DNA of 64,000 bases from the NCBI RefSeq assembly GCF_004025535.1, contig NZ_QJRG01000047.1:310001-374000 (forward strand), given 5' to 3'. The position numbers were made by a program, and so were the translations under genes. Of this stretch, positions 1 through 9,505 are shown in pieces. The stretch is from Pseudomonas alkylphenolica. GTDB taxonomy: Bacteria > Pseudomonadota > Gammaproteobacteria > Pseudomonadales > Pseudomonadaceae. Positions within the stretch are counted from its first letter, which is position 1. Each line of letters begins with the position of its first letter. Under the pieces are notes generated by a model, which was not told where the DNA came from, ran no database searches, and saw only the letters and a list, made by a program, of their open reading frames with translations.

Positions 1-306
1 CTGCATGTCGAGGAATTTGTTGCTGACGCGCCGCTCGGCGAGTTGTTGCCTACACCTGCTACGGTACTGCGCGAACTGCGGGATACCGGCAAGCTCGACT
101 ACCCTGATCTCGTAGGTGAACCGTTGCCGGCCTGGGTAACCTTGCTTGGGCGCAGCCTGAACCTGGACAGCACGTTGCGCGTGAGCCTGAGCGGTGCCCA
201 GGCTGAGGCCTGGCGCGAGCAGCTGGGCAAAGCCGGCGTGCGCCTGGCGCGGCTTGAAGTGGGCGATGCCGAGACCGACGGTTTCCACGTCGAACTGATA
301 CGTTGA
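1..306 (+). CDS. C-terminal part of an unidentified protein (5' end outside window)
   Basis: An open frame runs from the first base to a TGA at 304-306, so only the last 101 residues are seen. The visible part is soluble-looking, with no membrane segment. It begins LHVEEFVADAP and holds a Leu-rich stretch near the phrase LPAWVTLLGRSLNL. I do not recognise the family with confidence; a DUF4892-like envelope protein is one guess from the LHVEE phrase, and it is unproven. The next gene starts 9 bases after the stop in the same direction, so the two may be co-transcribed. The TTG at 43 is an internal codon rather than a likely start, because the frame stays open upstream. Confidence 0.6.
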   Translation: MHVEEFVADAPLGELLPTPATVLRELRDTGKLDYPDLVGEPLPAWVTLLGRSLNLDSTLRVSLSGAQAEAWREQLGKAGVRLARLEVGDAETDGFHVELIR

Positions 307-315
307 TCGAGAGAC

Positions 316-1383
316 ATGATGCCCAACAATGACCGCCTGCTGGTTCAGATTATCCTGCTGGCGCTTCTCGGTGCCGGCCTTTGGGTGATGGCACCGTTCA
401 TGTCGGCGCTGCTCTGGGGCGCAATTCTGGCGTATGCCAGCTGGCCGTTGATGCGCCTGCTGACGCGAGTGCTGGGCGGCCGTGAAACCCTGGCTGCCGG
501 GCTGCTGACCACCTTGTGGATACTGCTGGTGGCCTTGCCGCTGGTATGGCTGGGCTTCAACCTGGCCGATCACATTCGTGATGCAACGGCCTTCGTCCGC
601 GACGTTCAGGTCGATGGCCTGCCAGATGCGCCGGACTGGCTGGCAGGGGTGCCGCTGGTAGGTGAACGCCTGGTGCGCATGTGGAACACCCTGGATCAGC
701 AAGGGGCGGCAATGCTGACAACGATCAAGCCCTATCTGGGCCAGGTCGGCAACTGGTTCCTGGCCCGCAGTGCACAGATCGGCAGCGGCATGCTCGAGCT
801 GACCTTGAGCCTGGTCTTCGTGTTCTTCTTCTACCGTGACGGCCCGCGCCTGTCGGCGTTTGTCCTGCGTTTGCTCGATCGGCTGATTGGCGAGCGCGGC
901 GAGTATTACCTGGGGTTGGTCGCCGGTACCGTTCAGCGTGTGGTCAACGGTGTAATCGGGACAGCCGCAGCGCAAGCGATACTGGCGGTAATCGGCTTCC
1001 TGATCGCCGGTGTTCCGGGGGCCCTGGTGCTGGGTATCGTCACCTTCATGCTCAGCCTGATTCCGATGGGCCCACCGCTGGCCTGGATACCGGCCACGGC
1101 GTGGCTGGCCTGGCAGGGCGAGTACGGCATGGCGGTGTTTCTCGGCATATGGGGCACGTTCATCATCAGCGGCGTCGACAACGTGCTTAAACCCTACCTG
1201 ATCAGTCGGGGCGGCAACCTGCCGCTGGTGATTGTGCTGCTGGGGGTGTTTGGTGGCTTGCTGGCCTTTGGCTTCATCGGCTTGTTCATCGGCCCGACCT
1301 TGTTGGCCGTGGCGTACAGCTTGTTGCTGGATTGGTCACGCAGCGAGCCGATGGCACCGCCGCGAACCGATTCGCGACCCTGA
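316..1383 (+). CDS. AI-2E/PerM family membrane protein
   Basis: A 355-residue integral membrane protein of the AI-2E transporter/PerM (YdiK-like) superfamily. Hydrophobic segments lie at about residues 7-30, 55-80, 150-172 and from 205 to the C-terminus. A long soluble stretch (about 85-145) sits between the second and third, as usual for the family. The motif PMGPPLAWIPA in the C-terminal half and the final GLFIGPTLLAV are family hallmarks. Family members export varied small molecules or Na+, so the substrate cannot be stated. The start is ATG ATG at 316/319 after GAGA. The gene ends one base before the convergent regulator gene. Confidence 0.85.
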   Translation: MMPNNDRLLVQIILLALLGAGLWVMAPFMSALLWGAILAYASWPLMRLLTRVLGGRETLAAGLLTTLWILLVALPLVWLGFNLADHIRDATAFVRDVQVDGLPDAPDWLAGVPLVGERLVRMWNTLDQQGAAMLTTIKPYLGQVGNWFLARSAQIGSGMLELTLSLVFVFFFYRDGPRLSAFVLRLLDRLIGERGEYYLGLVAGTVQRVVNGVIGTAAAQAILAVIGFLIAGVPGALVLGIVTFMLSLIPMGPPLAWIPATAWLAWQGEYGMAVFLGIWGTFIISGVDNVLKPYLISRGGNLPLVIVLLGVFGGLLAFGFIGLFIGPTLLAVAYSLLLDWSRSEPMAPPRTDSRP

Positions 1384-1384
1384 T

Positions 1385-1879
1385 TCAGCGTTGCGGGGCA
1401 GCGTGCTTGACCACCGCCAGTTCCGGGTGGGCGACCAGCTTGTCGATGTGCAACTCGTCGTTGTTCATCCAGGTTTCGGTCAACACCCGGTAGTGCTCCA
1501 TGTCGCGGCAACGCATGCGCAGGCTGTAGTCGAAATGCCCGCTGATCAGCTGGCAGTCCAGCACCTGCGGGCAATCGCGCACGCAGGCTTCAAAAGCCTT
1601 TTGCGATGCCCGCCCACTCTGGTTGGATAACGCCACCAGCACCAGCAGTGACAATCCTGGCGACACCCGCTGTTCGTCGATGATTGCGCTGTAGCCACGA
1701 ATGATGCCGTTGCGTTCCAGCTTGCGCACCCGCTCAAGGCAGGGGCGAGGGGTGAGGTGTACCAGTGACGAGAGCTTCTCGTAGGTGATGCGGCCATCAT
1801 GGCGCAGCACTTCGATGATTGCTTCGTCGATCCGGTCCAGGTGAGGCGCGGCGTGTGGGCTGTTGAACTTGGTATCCAT
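1385..1879 (-). CDS. Lrp/AsnC family transcriptional regulator
   Basis: A 164-residue Lrp/AsnC regulator. The N-terminal winged HTH covers about residues 15-65 (LDRIDEAIIEVLRHDGRI, then the recognition helix around TPRPCLERVRKLE). A RAM/ligand-binding domain follows (about 80-155) with the phrase GHFDYSLRMRC. Lrp-type proteins form dimers to hexadecamers and respond to amino acids. It lies downstream of ornithine cyclodeaminase on the same strand, so it probably controls that gene in response to ornithine, arginine or proline; this is inferred from position only. The start is the ATG at 1877-1879. Confidence 0.9.
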   Translation of the reverse strand: MDTKFNSPHAAPHLDRIDEAIIEVLRHDGRITYEKLSSLVHLTPRPCLERVRKLERNGIIRGYSAIIDEQRVSPGLSLLVLVALSNQSGRASQKAFEACVRDCPQVLDCQLISGHFDYSLRMRCRDMEHYRVLTETWMNNDELHIDKLVAHPELAVVKHAAPQR

Positions 1880-2027
1880 GCAGGTTCGGCTTCACTTTGA
1901 GCGTATTCAAGGGAGACCTTGAACATGGTACGACCTTCCACGGTCAACGTCTGTATTGCCGTGAGTGCTCAGTCGGCAACCGGGCGCTGCATGATCGCCT
2001 GGCAGGGTGCGTGGGAGAGGGCTGAGG

Positions 2028-2049
2028 CCGCCGCGCCGAGGCGCGGCGG
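2028..2049 (-). terminator. GC-rich hairpin after ornithine cyclodeaminase
   Basis: A perfect 10-bp inverted repeat (CCGCCGCGCC, two bases, then its complement) lies just past the stop of the cyclodeaminase gene. It has no clear U-tract, so it may stop transcription weakly or only protect the 3' end. The rest of the 182-base gap to the Lrp gene shows nothing else I can name. Confidence 0.4.
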
Positions 2050-2061
2050 AGCAGGGGCTGA

Positions 2062-3108
2062 CTAGGCGCTTTTTTTCTGGGCCTGGGCCAGCGGCTGGCG
2101 CAGCAGGGAGAACAGGTCTTTGGGGTTGTCGAGGTCTGGCACCAGGGCAGCCTCATGACCGATGTCCAGCGCCTTGGCCACGTCGAGCACGTAGCGCAGT
2201 GCCGAGTAGTCTTCCAGGGCAAAGCCGACCGAGTCGAACAGGGTGACCTGCTCAATGCTTTCACGGCCTGGCGCCTGGCCGCTGAGTACTTGCCAGAACT
2301 CGGTAGTCGGCGAGTCGGCAGGCATTTGCTGAATCTCACCTTCGATTCGGCTTTGTGGCTCGTACTCGACGATCACGCGAGCGCGCTCGACCACCTCGCG
2401 GTGCAGTTCCGTCTTGCCCGGGCAGTCACCACCGACGGCGTTGAGGTGCATGCCGGGTTCGATCATGTCTGGCGTCAGAATGGTTGCGTAGGCCTTGTCG
2501 GCCGTCACTGTGGTGACAATATCGGCGCCGCGCACGGCCTCGGCCACGGAGTGTGCGATGGTCACCTGCAACTGCGGGAACGCACTGAGGTTGGCCACAA
2601 GCTTGGCGCTGGCCCTGGGGTCCAGGTCGTACAGGCAGATTTCGTTGATGCCCAGCAGGGTGTGGAAGGCCAGGGCCTGAAACTCGCTTTGCGAGCCATT
2701 GCCAATCAGCGCCATGCGTCGGCTGTCCGGCCGGGCCAGGTAACGGGCGGCCAGGGCTGAGGTGGCAGCGGTGCGGATTGCGGTGGTCAGGGTCATTTCG
2801 CTGAGCAGTACCGGCGCGCCGGTATCCACGTCACCGAGGGCGCCGAAAGCCATCACCGTCAGCATTCCGCGCTGGGTGTTCTTCGGGTGGCCGTTGACGT
2901 ACTTGAAAGCGTACAGGTTGGCGTCGGAGACCGGCATCAACTCGATCACGCCATCGGGCGAATGGTTGGCCAGGCGCGGGCATTTCTCGAAGTCGTTCCA
3001 GCGCAGGTAGTCCTCACGGATGTACTCGGCCATTTCGCTGATGCAGGTGCTTAACCCTTTGAGCGCAACCAGGCGGCTGAGGTCGGTCACATCGATATAG
3101 CGGGTCAT
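2062..3108 (-). CDS. Ornithine cyclodeaminase
   Basis: A 348-residue member of the ornithine cyclodeaminase/mu-crystallin family. These enzymes convert L-ornithine to L-proline and ammonia using bound NAD+. The Rossmann region begins near residue 135 with ALIGNGSQSEFQ, and FDSVGFALEDYSALRY near residue 300 carries the conserved Asp region. Length and sequence fit the P. putida type, whose structure is known. ATG at 3108 is chosen because AGGAG sits 6 bases upstream; an ATG 13 codons earlier has no ribosome-binding site. The 167-base gap upstream to the sigma-54 regulator gene probably holds its promoter. Confidence 0.9.
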   Translation of the reverse strand: MTRYIDVTDLSRLVALKGLSTCISEMAEYIREDYLRWNDFEKCPRLANHSPDGVIELMPVSDANLYAFKYVNGHPKNTQRGMLTVMAFGALGDVDTGAPVLLSEMTLTTAIRTAATSALAARYLARPDSRRMALIGNGSQSEFQALAFHTLLGINEICLYDLDPRASAKLVANLSAFPQLQVTIAHSVAEAVRGADIVTTVTADKAYATILTPDMIEPGMHLNAVGGDCPGKTELHREVVERARVIVEYEPQSRIEGEIQQMPADSPTTEFWQVLSGQAPGRESIEQVTLFDSVGFALEDYSALRYVLDVAKALDIGHEAALVPDLDNPKDLFSLLRQPLAQAQKKSA

Positions 3109-3275
3109 GATGAACTCCTTTGTTATTGGCATCGAGGTAGCCTGCATCCAGTTGCAGTGTCTTTATTGTCGATGAAAGTCAGGAGCCGTCTGGGCTGAAG
3201 TAAGGTGGGATCACAGCCGGTTAAGCTGAAAAGGGCGCTATAACAGCAGAATCGGCTGTCTGGCGCGGCGATTGT

Positions 3276-5060
3276 TCAGCCGTTTACCGGCCCTTGCGTC
3301 TGCAGGCGTTTGTAGAGGGTGGTACGGCTGATGCCAAGGTCGCGGGCGAGGGCCGAAACGTTGCCTTTGAGCGCTTGCAGGCGCAGGTTGAGGTCCCCGG
3401 TTTCAGGTACTGCAGGTGATGTGTCCGGTGCGGGTGCCGGCAGTTCAACGAAGAAGCTTTCCGGCAAGTGCTCCAGTGCAATGGCCTGCTTTCCAGCCAG
3501 CGCCAAGGCCACCTGCAGGGTGTTGGACAGTTGGCGCAGGTTCCCCGGCCACGGATGTTGCAGCAGCTGCAGCAGTACCTTGCTGTCCAGGTGGGGTGGT
3601 GAATCGGCGTCGCGATAGTGCTGGTGGATTTGCTCGATCAGCGCGAGGCGATCATTGCGTTCGCGCAGCGGCGGCAAGTTCAGGCTGAGCCCGGCAATGC
3701 GGTAGTAAAGGTCTTCGCGAAAACGGCCCTGACGTACCAGGTCGGGCAGGTTCTGGTGGGTGGCGGAAAGCACGCGGATGTCCACCGGCACCGGCTCGGC
3801 GCTACCCAGTGGCTGGATGCTGCGTTCCTGAAGAAAGCGCAGCAGGCGTGCCTGGGTCGAGAGTGGCATGTCGCCGATCTCGTCGAGAAATAGAATGCCC
3901 TGGTCTGCCTTGCGGATCAGGCCGGGATTGCCCTTGTGGTGGGCGCCGGTGAACGCACCTTTCTCGTAGCCGAACAGCTCCGATTCCACCAGCTCGGCAG
4001 GAATCGATGCGCAGTTCACCGCAATCATCGGCTGGCTGCGACGACTGCTGGCGTCGTGCAGGGCCTTGACGAAAACCTCTTTGCCAACCCCGGTTTCACC
4101 CTGGATCAACACCGGGATGTTCTTTTCCAGCAGCAGCCCGGCCTGGCGCAGGGCCTTGGTTATCCGTGGGTCGCAGTCAGCGGACGTTCGGTTGCTCGCT
4201 GTCGATGGGCTGGTCAGCGGTTCATGCAACAAGCAGTGAAAGCGGTTGCGCCCGGTCACCTGGACGGGAAAAGGATGCCCCACGGCATGTTGCAATAACG
4301 CCGACAGCGGCATCTGGAACAGCTGCTCAAGAGTGTGGTGCAGGGCGGGCTCACCGAGCAGGCTGTCCGCCCGTCGATTGGCGGCGAGGATGCGGCCGCG
4401 GTCATCGAACATCAACAATCCAGCCCACTGGCTGTCGAGGTTGTTTGAACCGGTATTGAAACTCAATTGACGGTGTTGCCCGGCGTACCGCGCGATGATC
4501 AGGCGGTTCTCCAGGCTCTGGCTCATCATCCGCACCATGCCCAGGGTTTGCGAGGCGGGCAGGTAGCTGTCGCTGGACACGTCCAGCACGCCGATCAGGC
4601 GGCGTTCTGCGTCAAACAGTGGCGCAGCGGCGCTGGCCATGTAGCGGTTACGCTTGAGGAAGTGCTCATCCTGACCCACATGCACCGCCTCGCTACAGGC
4701 CAGGGCGGTGCCGATCGCATTAGTGCCTACTCCGTGCTCAAGCCAGCGGGCACCGGCGACGAAGCCGTGTTGCTGGCGTGGGTCGATGAAGCGGCGGGTG
4801 CCCCAGGTTTGCAGAAGCTGGCCCTGGTCATCGCTGAGCATGATCAGGAAACTGGAATTGCCCAGCAGGTGATTGAACTGCGGGATCACCTCATCACCCG
4901 TGGTGCGCATGAGTGCGTGCTGGCGCTCGAGCAGTTCACTGAGGCGGGTAGCAGGCAGCTCACCGAAGTCGGGTGCGGACTGGTGCTCGAGACCGTAGTC
5001 CCGACAGCGCGCCCAGGAGTCCTGGATCAGTTGGGCATGGGATGCAATGGAGACGGCCAT
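3276..5060 (-). CDS. AcoR-like sigma-54-dependent activator
   Basis: A 594-residue enhancer-binding protein. A GAF-type sensor lies at about residues 60-190 and a short PAS-like stretch at about 210-270. The AAA+ domain covers about 300-530, with Walker A GETGVGKE at 321-328, the sigma-54-contacting GAFTGA at 368-373 and FLDEIGD as Walker B. A Fis-type HTH ends the protein (LARDLGISRTTLYKRL, about 571-586). It is complete and should activate a -24/-12 promoter. It is transcribed away from the glycerol-type ABC operon. The shared gap holds a matching promoter and a repeat cluster, so that operon is its likely target. The ligand is unknown; AcoR relatives sense small alcohols or carbonyl compounds. 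Confidence 0.9.
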   Translation of the reverse strand: MAVSIASHAQLIQDSWARCRDYGLEHQSAPDFGELPATRLSELLERQHALMRTTGDEVIPQFNHLLGNSSFLIMLSDDQGQLLQTWGTRRFIDPRQQHGFVAGARWLEHGVGTNAIGTALACSEAVHVGQDEHFLKRNRYMASAAAPLFDAERRLIGVLDVSSDSYLPASQTLGMVRMMSQSLENRLIIARYAGQHRQLSFNTGSNNLDSQWAGLLMFDDRGRILAANRRADSLLGEPALHHTLEQLFQMPLSALLQHAVGHPFPVQVTGRNRFHCLLHEPLTSPSTASNRTSADCDPRITKALRQAGLLLEKNIPVLIQGETGVGKEVFVKALHDASSRRSQPMIAVNCASIPAELVESELFGYEKGAFTGAHHKGNPGLIRKADQGILFLDEIGDMPLSTQARLLRFLQERSIQPLGSAEPVPVDIRVLSATHQNLPDLVRQGRFREDLYYRIAGLSLNLPPLRERNDRLALIEQIHQHYRDADSPPHLDSKVLLQLLQHPWPGNLRQLSNTLQVALALAGKQAIALEHLPESFFVELPAPAPDTSPAVPETGDLNLRLQALKGNVSALARDLGISRTTLYKRLQTQGPVNG

Positions 5061-5104
5061 GGGCGTTTCCTCTGCCAGCGTTGTCGTTTTTGTGTGATCC
5101 AGTG

Positions 5105-5184
5105 TTGTTCAGTCCTGTTCATTGTCAATGCCGGGGCTGTTCAGGTGTTCAGCAGTGACTGTTCATTTGTGTTCAGCAATGAAC
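5105..5184. promoter_or_regulatory. Cluster of TGTTCA half-sites, probable enhancer (UAS)
   Basis: TGTTCA occurs at 5116, 5138, 5146, 5160 and 5170, with TTGTTCA at 5105. The last copy extends to GTTCAGCAATGAAC (5171-5184), a perfect 5-bp inverted repeat with a 4-base spacer. The cluster ends about 65 bases upstream of the sigma-54 promoter, a normal place for sites of an enhancer-binding protein. It also sits 45-125 bases upstream of the activator's own start, so it could allow autoregulation. Confidence 0.55.
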
Positions 5185-5249
5185 CGCTACTTGCTGCAGT
5201 AAAAGAAAAAACAGCGCTGCGACAAGCACTTGTCGATTGCGTTCAGCAC

Positions 5250-5265
5250 TGGCACGAATCTGGCT
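5250..5265 (+). promoter_or_regulatory. Sigma-54 (-24/-12) promoter of the glycerol-type ABC operon
   Basis: TGGCACG, four bases, then TGGCT matches the consensus TGGCACG-N4-TTGCT with one mismatch. The invariant GG and GC pairs have the correct spacing. It lies 44 bases before the first ATG of the operon and downstream of the TGTTCA cluster, and a sigma-54 activator is encoded next door. Confidence 0.75.
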
Positions 5266-5308
5266 CTACAGCGAAGGCCTGTCCGATAACAACAATCAGG
5301 GCCGCCCT

Positions 5309-6403
5309 ATGTCGCTTACGCTGGAGCATGTCAGCCGCACCGTCGACAACCAGCGCTGGATTGTCGATGCCAGTCTCAGTTTCGAGCCGGGCTCGTTCAA
5401 TGTCCTGCTCGGTCGGACCTTGTCCGGCAAAACCAGCCTGATGCGCCTGATGGCCGGGCTGGATCGTCCTGATCAAGGGCGTGTGCTGATGAACGGTGTC
5501 GATGTCACAGGCAGGCCGGTGCGACAGCGCAACGTGTCGATGGTCTATCAGCAGTTCATCAACTACCCGACGCTCAGTGTCTACGAGAACATCGCCTCAC
5601 CGCTTCGTCAGGCGCGCATGGGCGAACAGGAAATTCGACACAAGGTGCATCAGACGGCGCAAATGCTCCGCATCGAGCCCTTTCTGCAGCGCCTGCCGCT
5701 GGAGCTGTCCGGCGGCCAGCAGCAGCGCACGGCCATGGCCCGGGCGCTGGTCAAGGACGCCGAACTGATCCTTTTTGATGAGCCGCTGGTCAACCTTGAC
5801 TACAAGCTGCGCGAAGAACTGCGCCAGGAGATGCGCGAGCTGTTCGCGTCCCGGCATTGCATTGCCGTCTACGCCACCACCGAGCCGAACGAGGCCCTGG
5901 CGCTGGGCGGTACCACCACCATTGTTCATGAAGGCTGCATTGTGCAAAGCGGTGCGACCGCCCAGGTCTATCACCAGCCGCGCACGGTGCTGGCTGCCGA
6001 GCTGTTTTCCGAACCGCCGATCAACCTGATTGCCGGGCGTATCAGCGGTAATGAAGTGAGTTTTGCCGGGGCGGTGCACTTTGCCATGAACGCCGACCTG
6101 CGTCGCATCGGCGACGGCGAGTACCGCTTTGGCGTGCGGCCCAGCCATATCAGCCTGGTACCGTCCAACGACGATGACCTTGAGCTGGCGGTGCTGGTGG
6201 AACTCGCGGAAATCAGCGGTTCGGAAACCTTCCTGCATGTGCGCAACGAGCATTTTCGCATCATCCTGCACTTGTCCGGCGTGCACGAGTATCACGTCGA
6301 TGCAGCGATCCGTGTGTTTATTCCGACCCACAAGCTGTTTGTCTTCGACAGTGCCGGCGTGCTGGTGCAGGCGCCGAGCGCGCGTGAAGCGAGGGTCGCC
6401 TGA
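5309..6403 (+). CDS. glpS: Glycerol-type ABC importer, ATPase GlpS-like
   Basis: A 364-residue importer ATPase of the MalK/UgpC class with a C-terminal TOBE-type domain. Walker A is GRTLSGKT (35-42), the Q-loop VYQQ (79-82), the signature LSGGQ (133-137) and Walker B LILFDE (153-158). The switch histidine is missing: YVTHD of normal subunits reads YATTE here, with Thr191 in the His position. Gene order and the small DUF2160 gene in the operon match the GlpSTPQUV glycerol importer described in Rhizobium. ATG at 5309 begins the recognisable domain and follows the sigma-54 promoter. The next gene overlaps it by one base. Confidence 0.85.
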   Translation: MSLTLEHVSRTVDNQRWIVDASLSFEPGSFNVLLGRTLSGKTSLMRLMAGLDRPDQGRVLMNGVDVTGRPVRQRNVSMVYQQFINYPTLSVYENIASPLRQARMGEQEIRHKVHQTAQMLRIEPFLQRLPLELSGGQQQRTAMARALVKDAELILFDEPLVNLDYKLREELRQEMRELFASRHCIAVYATTEPNEALALGGTTTIVHEGCIVQSGATAQVYHQPRTVLAAELFSEPPINLIAGRISGNEVSFAGAVHFAMNADLRRIGDGEYRFGVRPSHISLVPSNDDDLELAVLVELAEISGSETFLHVRNEHFRIILHLSGVHEYHVDAAIRVFIPTHKLFVFDSAGVLVQAPSAREARVA

Positions 6404-7496
6404 TGGCCGAGATTCGACTGCAGCAGCTGGCCCACAGTTACAGCCGCAGTCCTGGCAGCGCGGACGACTATGCCTTGCATGAGCTGGAGCATGTCTGGGC
6501 CCAGGGTGGCGCCTATGCCTTGCTCGGGCCCTCGGGGTGCGGCAAGTCGACGTTACTCAACATCATTTCCGGGCTGCTCAGCCCGTCGCAAGGCCAGGTG
6601 TTGTTCGATGGCAAGGTGGTCAACGAACTGTCGCCGCAGGCACGCAATATCGCCCAGGTTTTCCAGTTCCCGGTGGTCTACGACACCATGACGGTGTTCG
6701 ACAACCTGGCCTTTCCCCTGCGCAATCAGGGAATGGACGAGACGCGGGTACGCAGCAAGGTGGAAGAGATCGCCGAGGTACTCGAGCTTGGCCCGGCGTT
6801 GAAAAAAAAGGCGCGCAATCTCAGCGCCGATGAAAAGCAGAAAGTCTCCATGGGCCGTGGACTGGTGCGCGACGACGTCTCGGCGATCCTCTTCGACGAA
6901 CCGCTGACGGTGATCGACCCGCATCTGAAGTGGAAGCTGCGGCGCAAGCTCAAGCAGATTCATGAGCAGTTCAACATCACCATGATCTACGTGACTCACG
7001 ATCAGTTGGAGGCCTCGACCTTCGCCGACAAGATTGCAGTGATGTACGGCGGGCAGATCGTCCAGTTCGGCACACCGCGGGAGTTGTTCGAGCGGCCGCG
7101 GCACACCTTTGTCGGCTATTTCATCGGCAGCCCGGGAATGAACCTGATCGATGTACAGCAGCAACCAGGGGGCGTCGGTTTCGGCGGGGTTCACCTGCCG
7201 CTGCCAGAGGCGCTGCAGCTGCGTGTGGCCCAGACACCGGCTGCGCGCTTGCAGGTCGGTATCCGCCCCGAGTTCGTGCAACTGCGCGAGTCGTCGTTCG
7301 ATGATGCCTTCAGTGCCCGGGTGGTGGACGTCGAGGATCTCGGTACCTACCGGATCCTGACCCTGGAACTGGACGGTGTGGCCCTCAAGGTGCGCCTCGG
7401 AGAGGATCGCGTCGTCCCGCAAGGCCAGGCCTGGATCAGTTTTCCGGCGCAGTGGCTGATGCTGTATGCCGACGACGTTCTGCTGGAGGCAGCACC

Positions 7497-7500
<4 letters not shown>
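6403..7500 (+). CDS. glpT: Glycerol-type ABC importer, ATPase GlpT-like
   Basis: A 365-residue second ATPase of the same importer. Walker A GPSGCGKST (42-50), Walker B AILFDE (161-166) and the switch His199 (YVTHD) are intact. The signature is degenerate: LSADE (140-144) replaces LSGGQ. A TOBE-like C-terminal domain follows from about residue 235. It is the mirror image of its partner, which has a good signature but no switch His. The pair should therefore form a heterodimer with one sound and one impaired ATP site. The ATG shares one base with the upstream stop (TGATG), and the stop overlaps the next ATG (ATGA), so translation is probably coupled. Confidence 0.85.
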
Positions 7501-8360
<860 letters not shown>

Positions 8361-8370
8361 GAGGGCAGCC

Positions 8371-9171
<801 letters not shown>

Positions 9172-9182
9172 GGAGGCGCGCA

Positions 9183-9455
9183 ATGGACTGGATGGCCTGG
9201 ACCTTGCCGACGGCCGTGTTCTTCAGCGCGATCGGCTTGCTACTGGTGGGCATGACGCTGTTCGAATTGCGCCGGCCGTGCGTGGAGCGCCGTGGCTTTC
9301 TGCCCATTGCCGCGACGCGCGGCGATCGGCTGTTCATCGGGCTTCTGGTCAGTGCCTATCTGCACCTGCTGGTGATCGGGGTCAGCGACTGGAATCTCTG
9401 GGTGGCCTCGCTGCTGTCGGTGGTGTGGCTGTTGGTGGTGATGCGCTGGGGTTAG
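9183..9455 (+). CDS. glpU: Small membrane protein of the importer operon (DUF2160/GlpU-like)
   Basis: A 90-residue protein with two or three hydrophobic segments (about residues 3-22, 48-65 and 68-86). It has the size, position and topology of GlpU/DUF2160, which sits between the permease and binding-protein genes in glycerol ABC operons. Its role is not established. Start ATG at 9183 follows GAGGAGG, 11 bases after the permease stop. Its presence separates this operon from ordinary sugar or glycerol-3-phosphate importers. Confidence 0.75.
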   Translation: MDWMAWTLPTAVFFSAIGLLLVGMTLFELRRPCVERRGFLPIAATRGDRLFIGLLVSAYLHLLVIGVSDWNLWVASLLSVVWLLVVMRWG

Positions 9456-9505
9456 CCGAACAGGTTCGGTCAGGCTCCATGGGAATACTCAATCGGGAGA
9501 TCACG

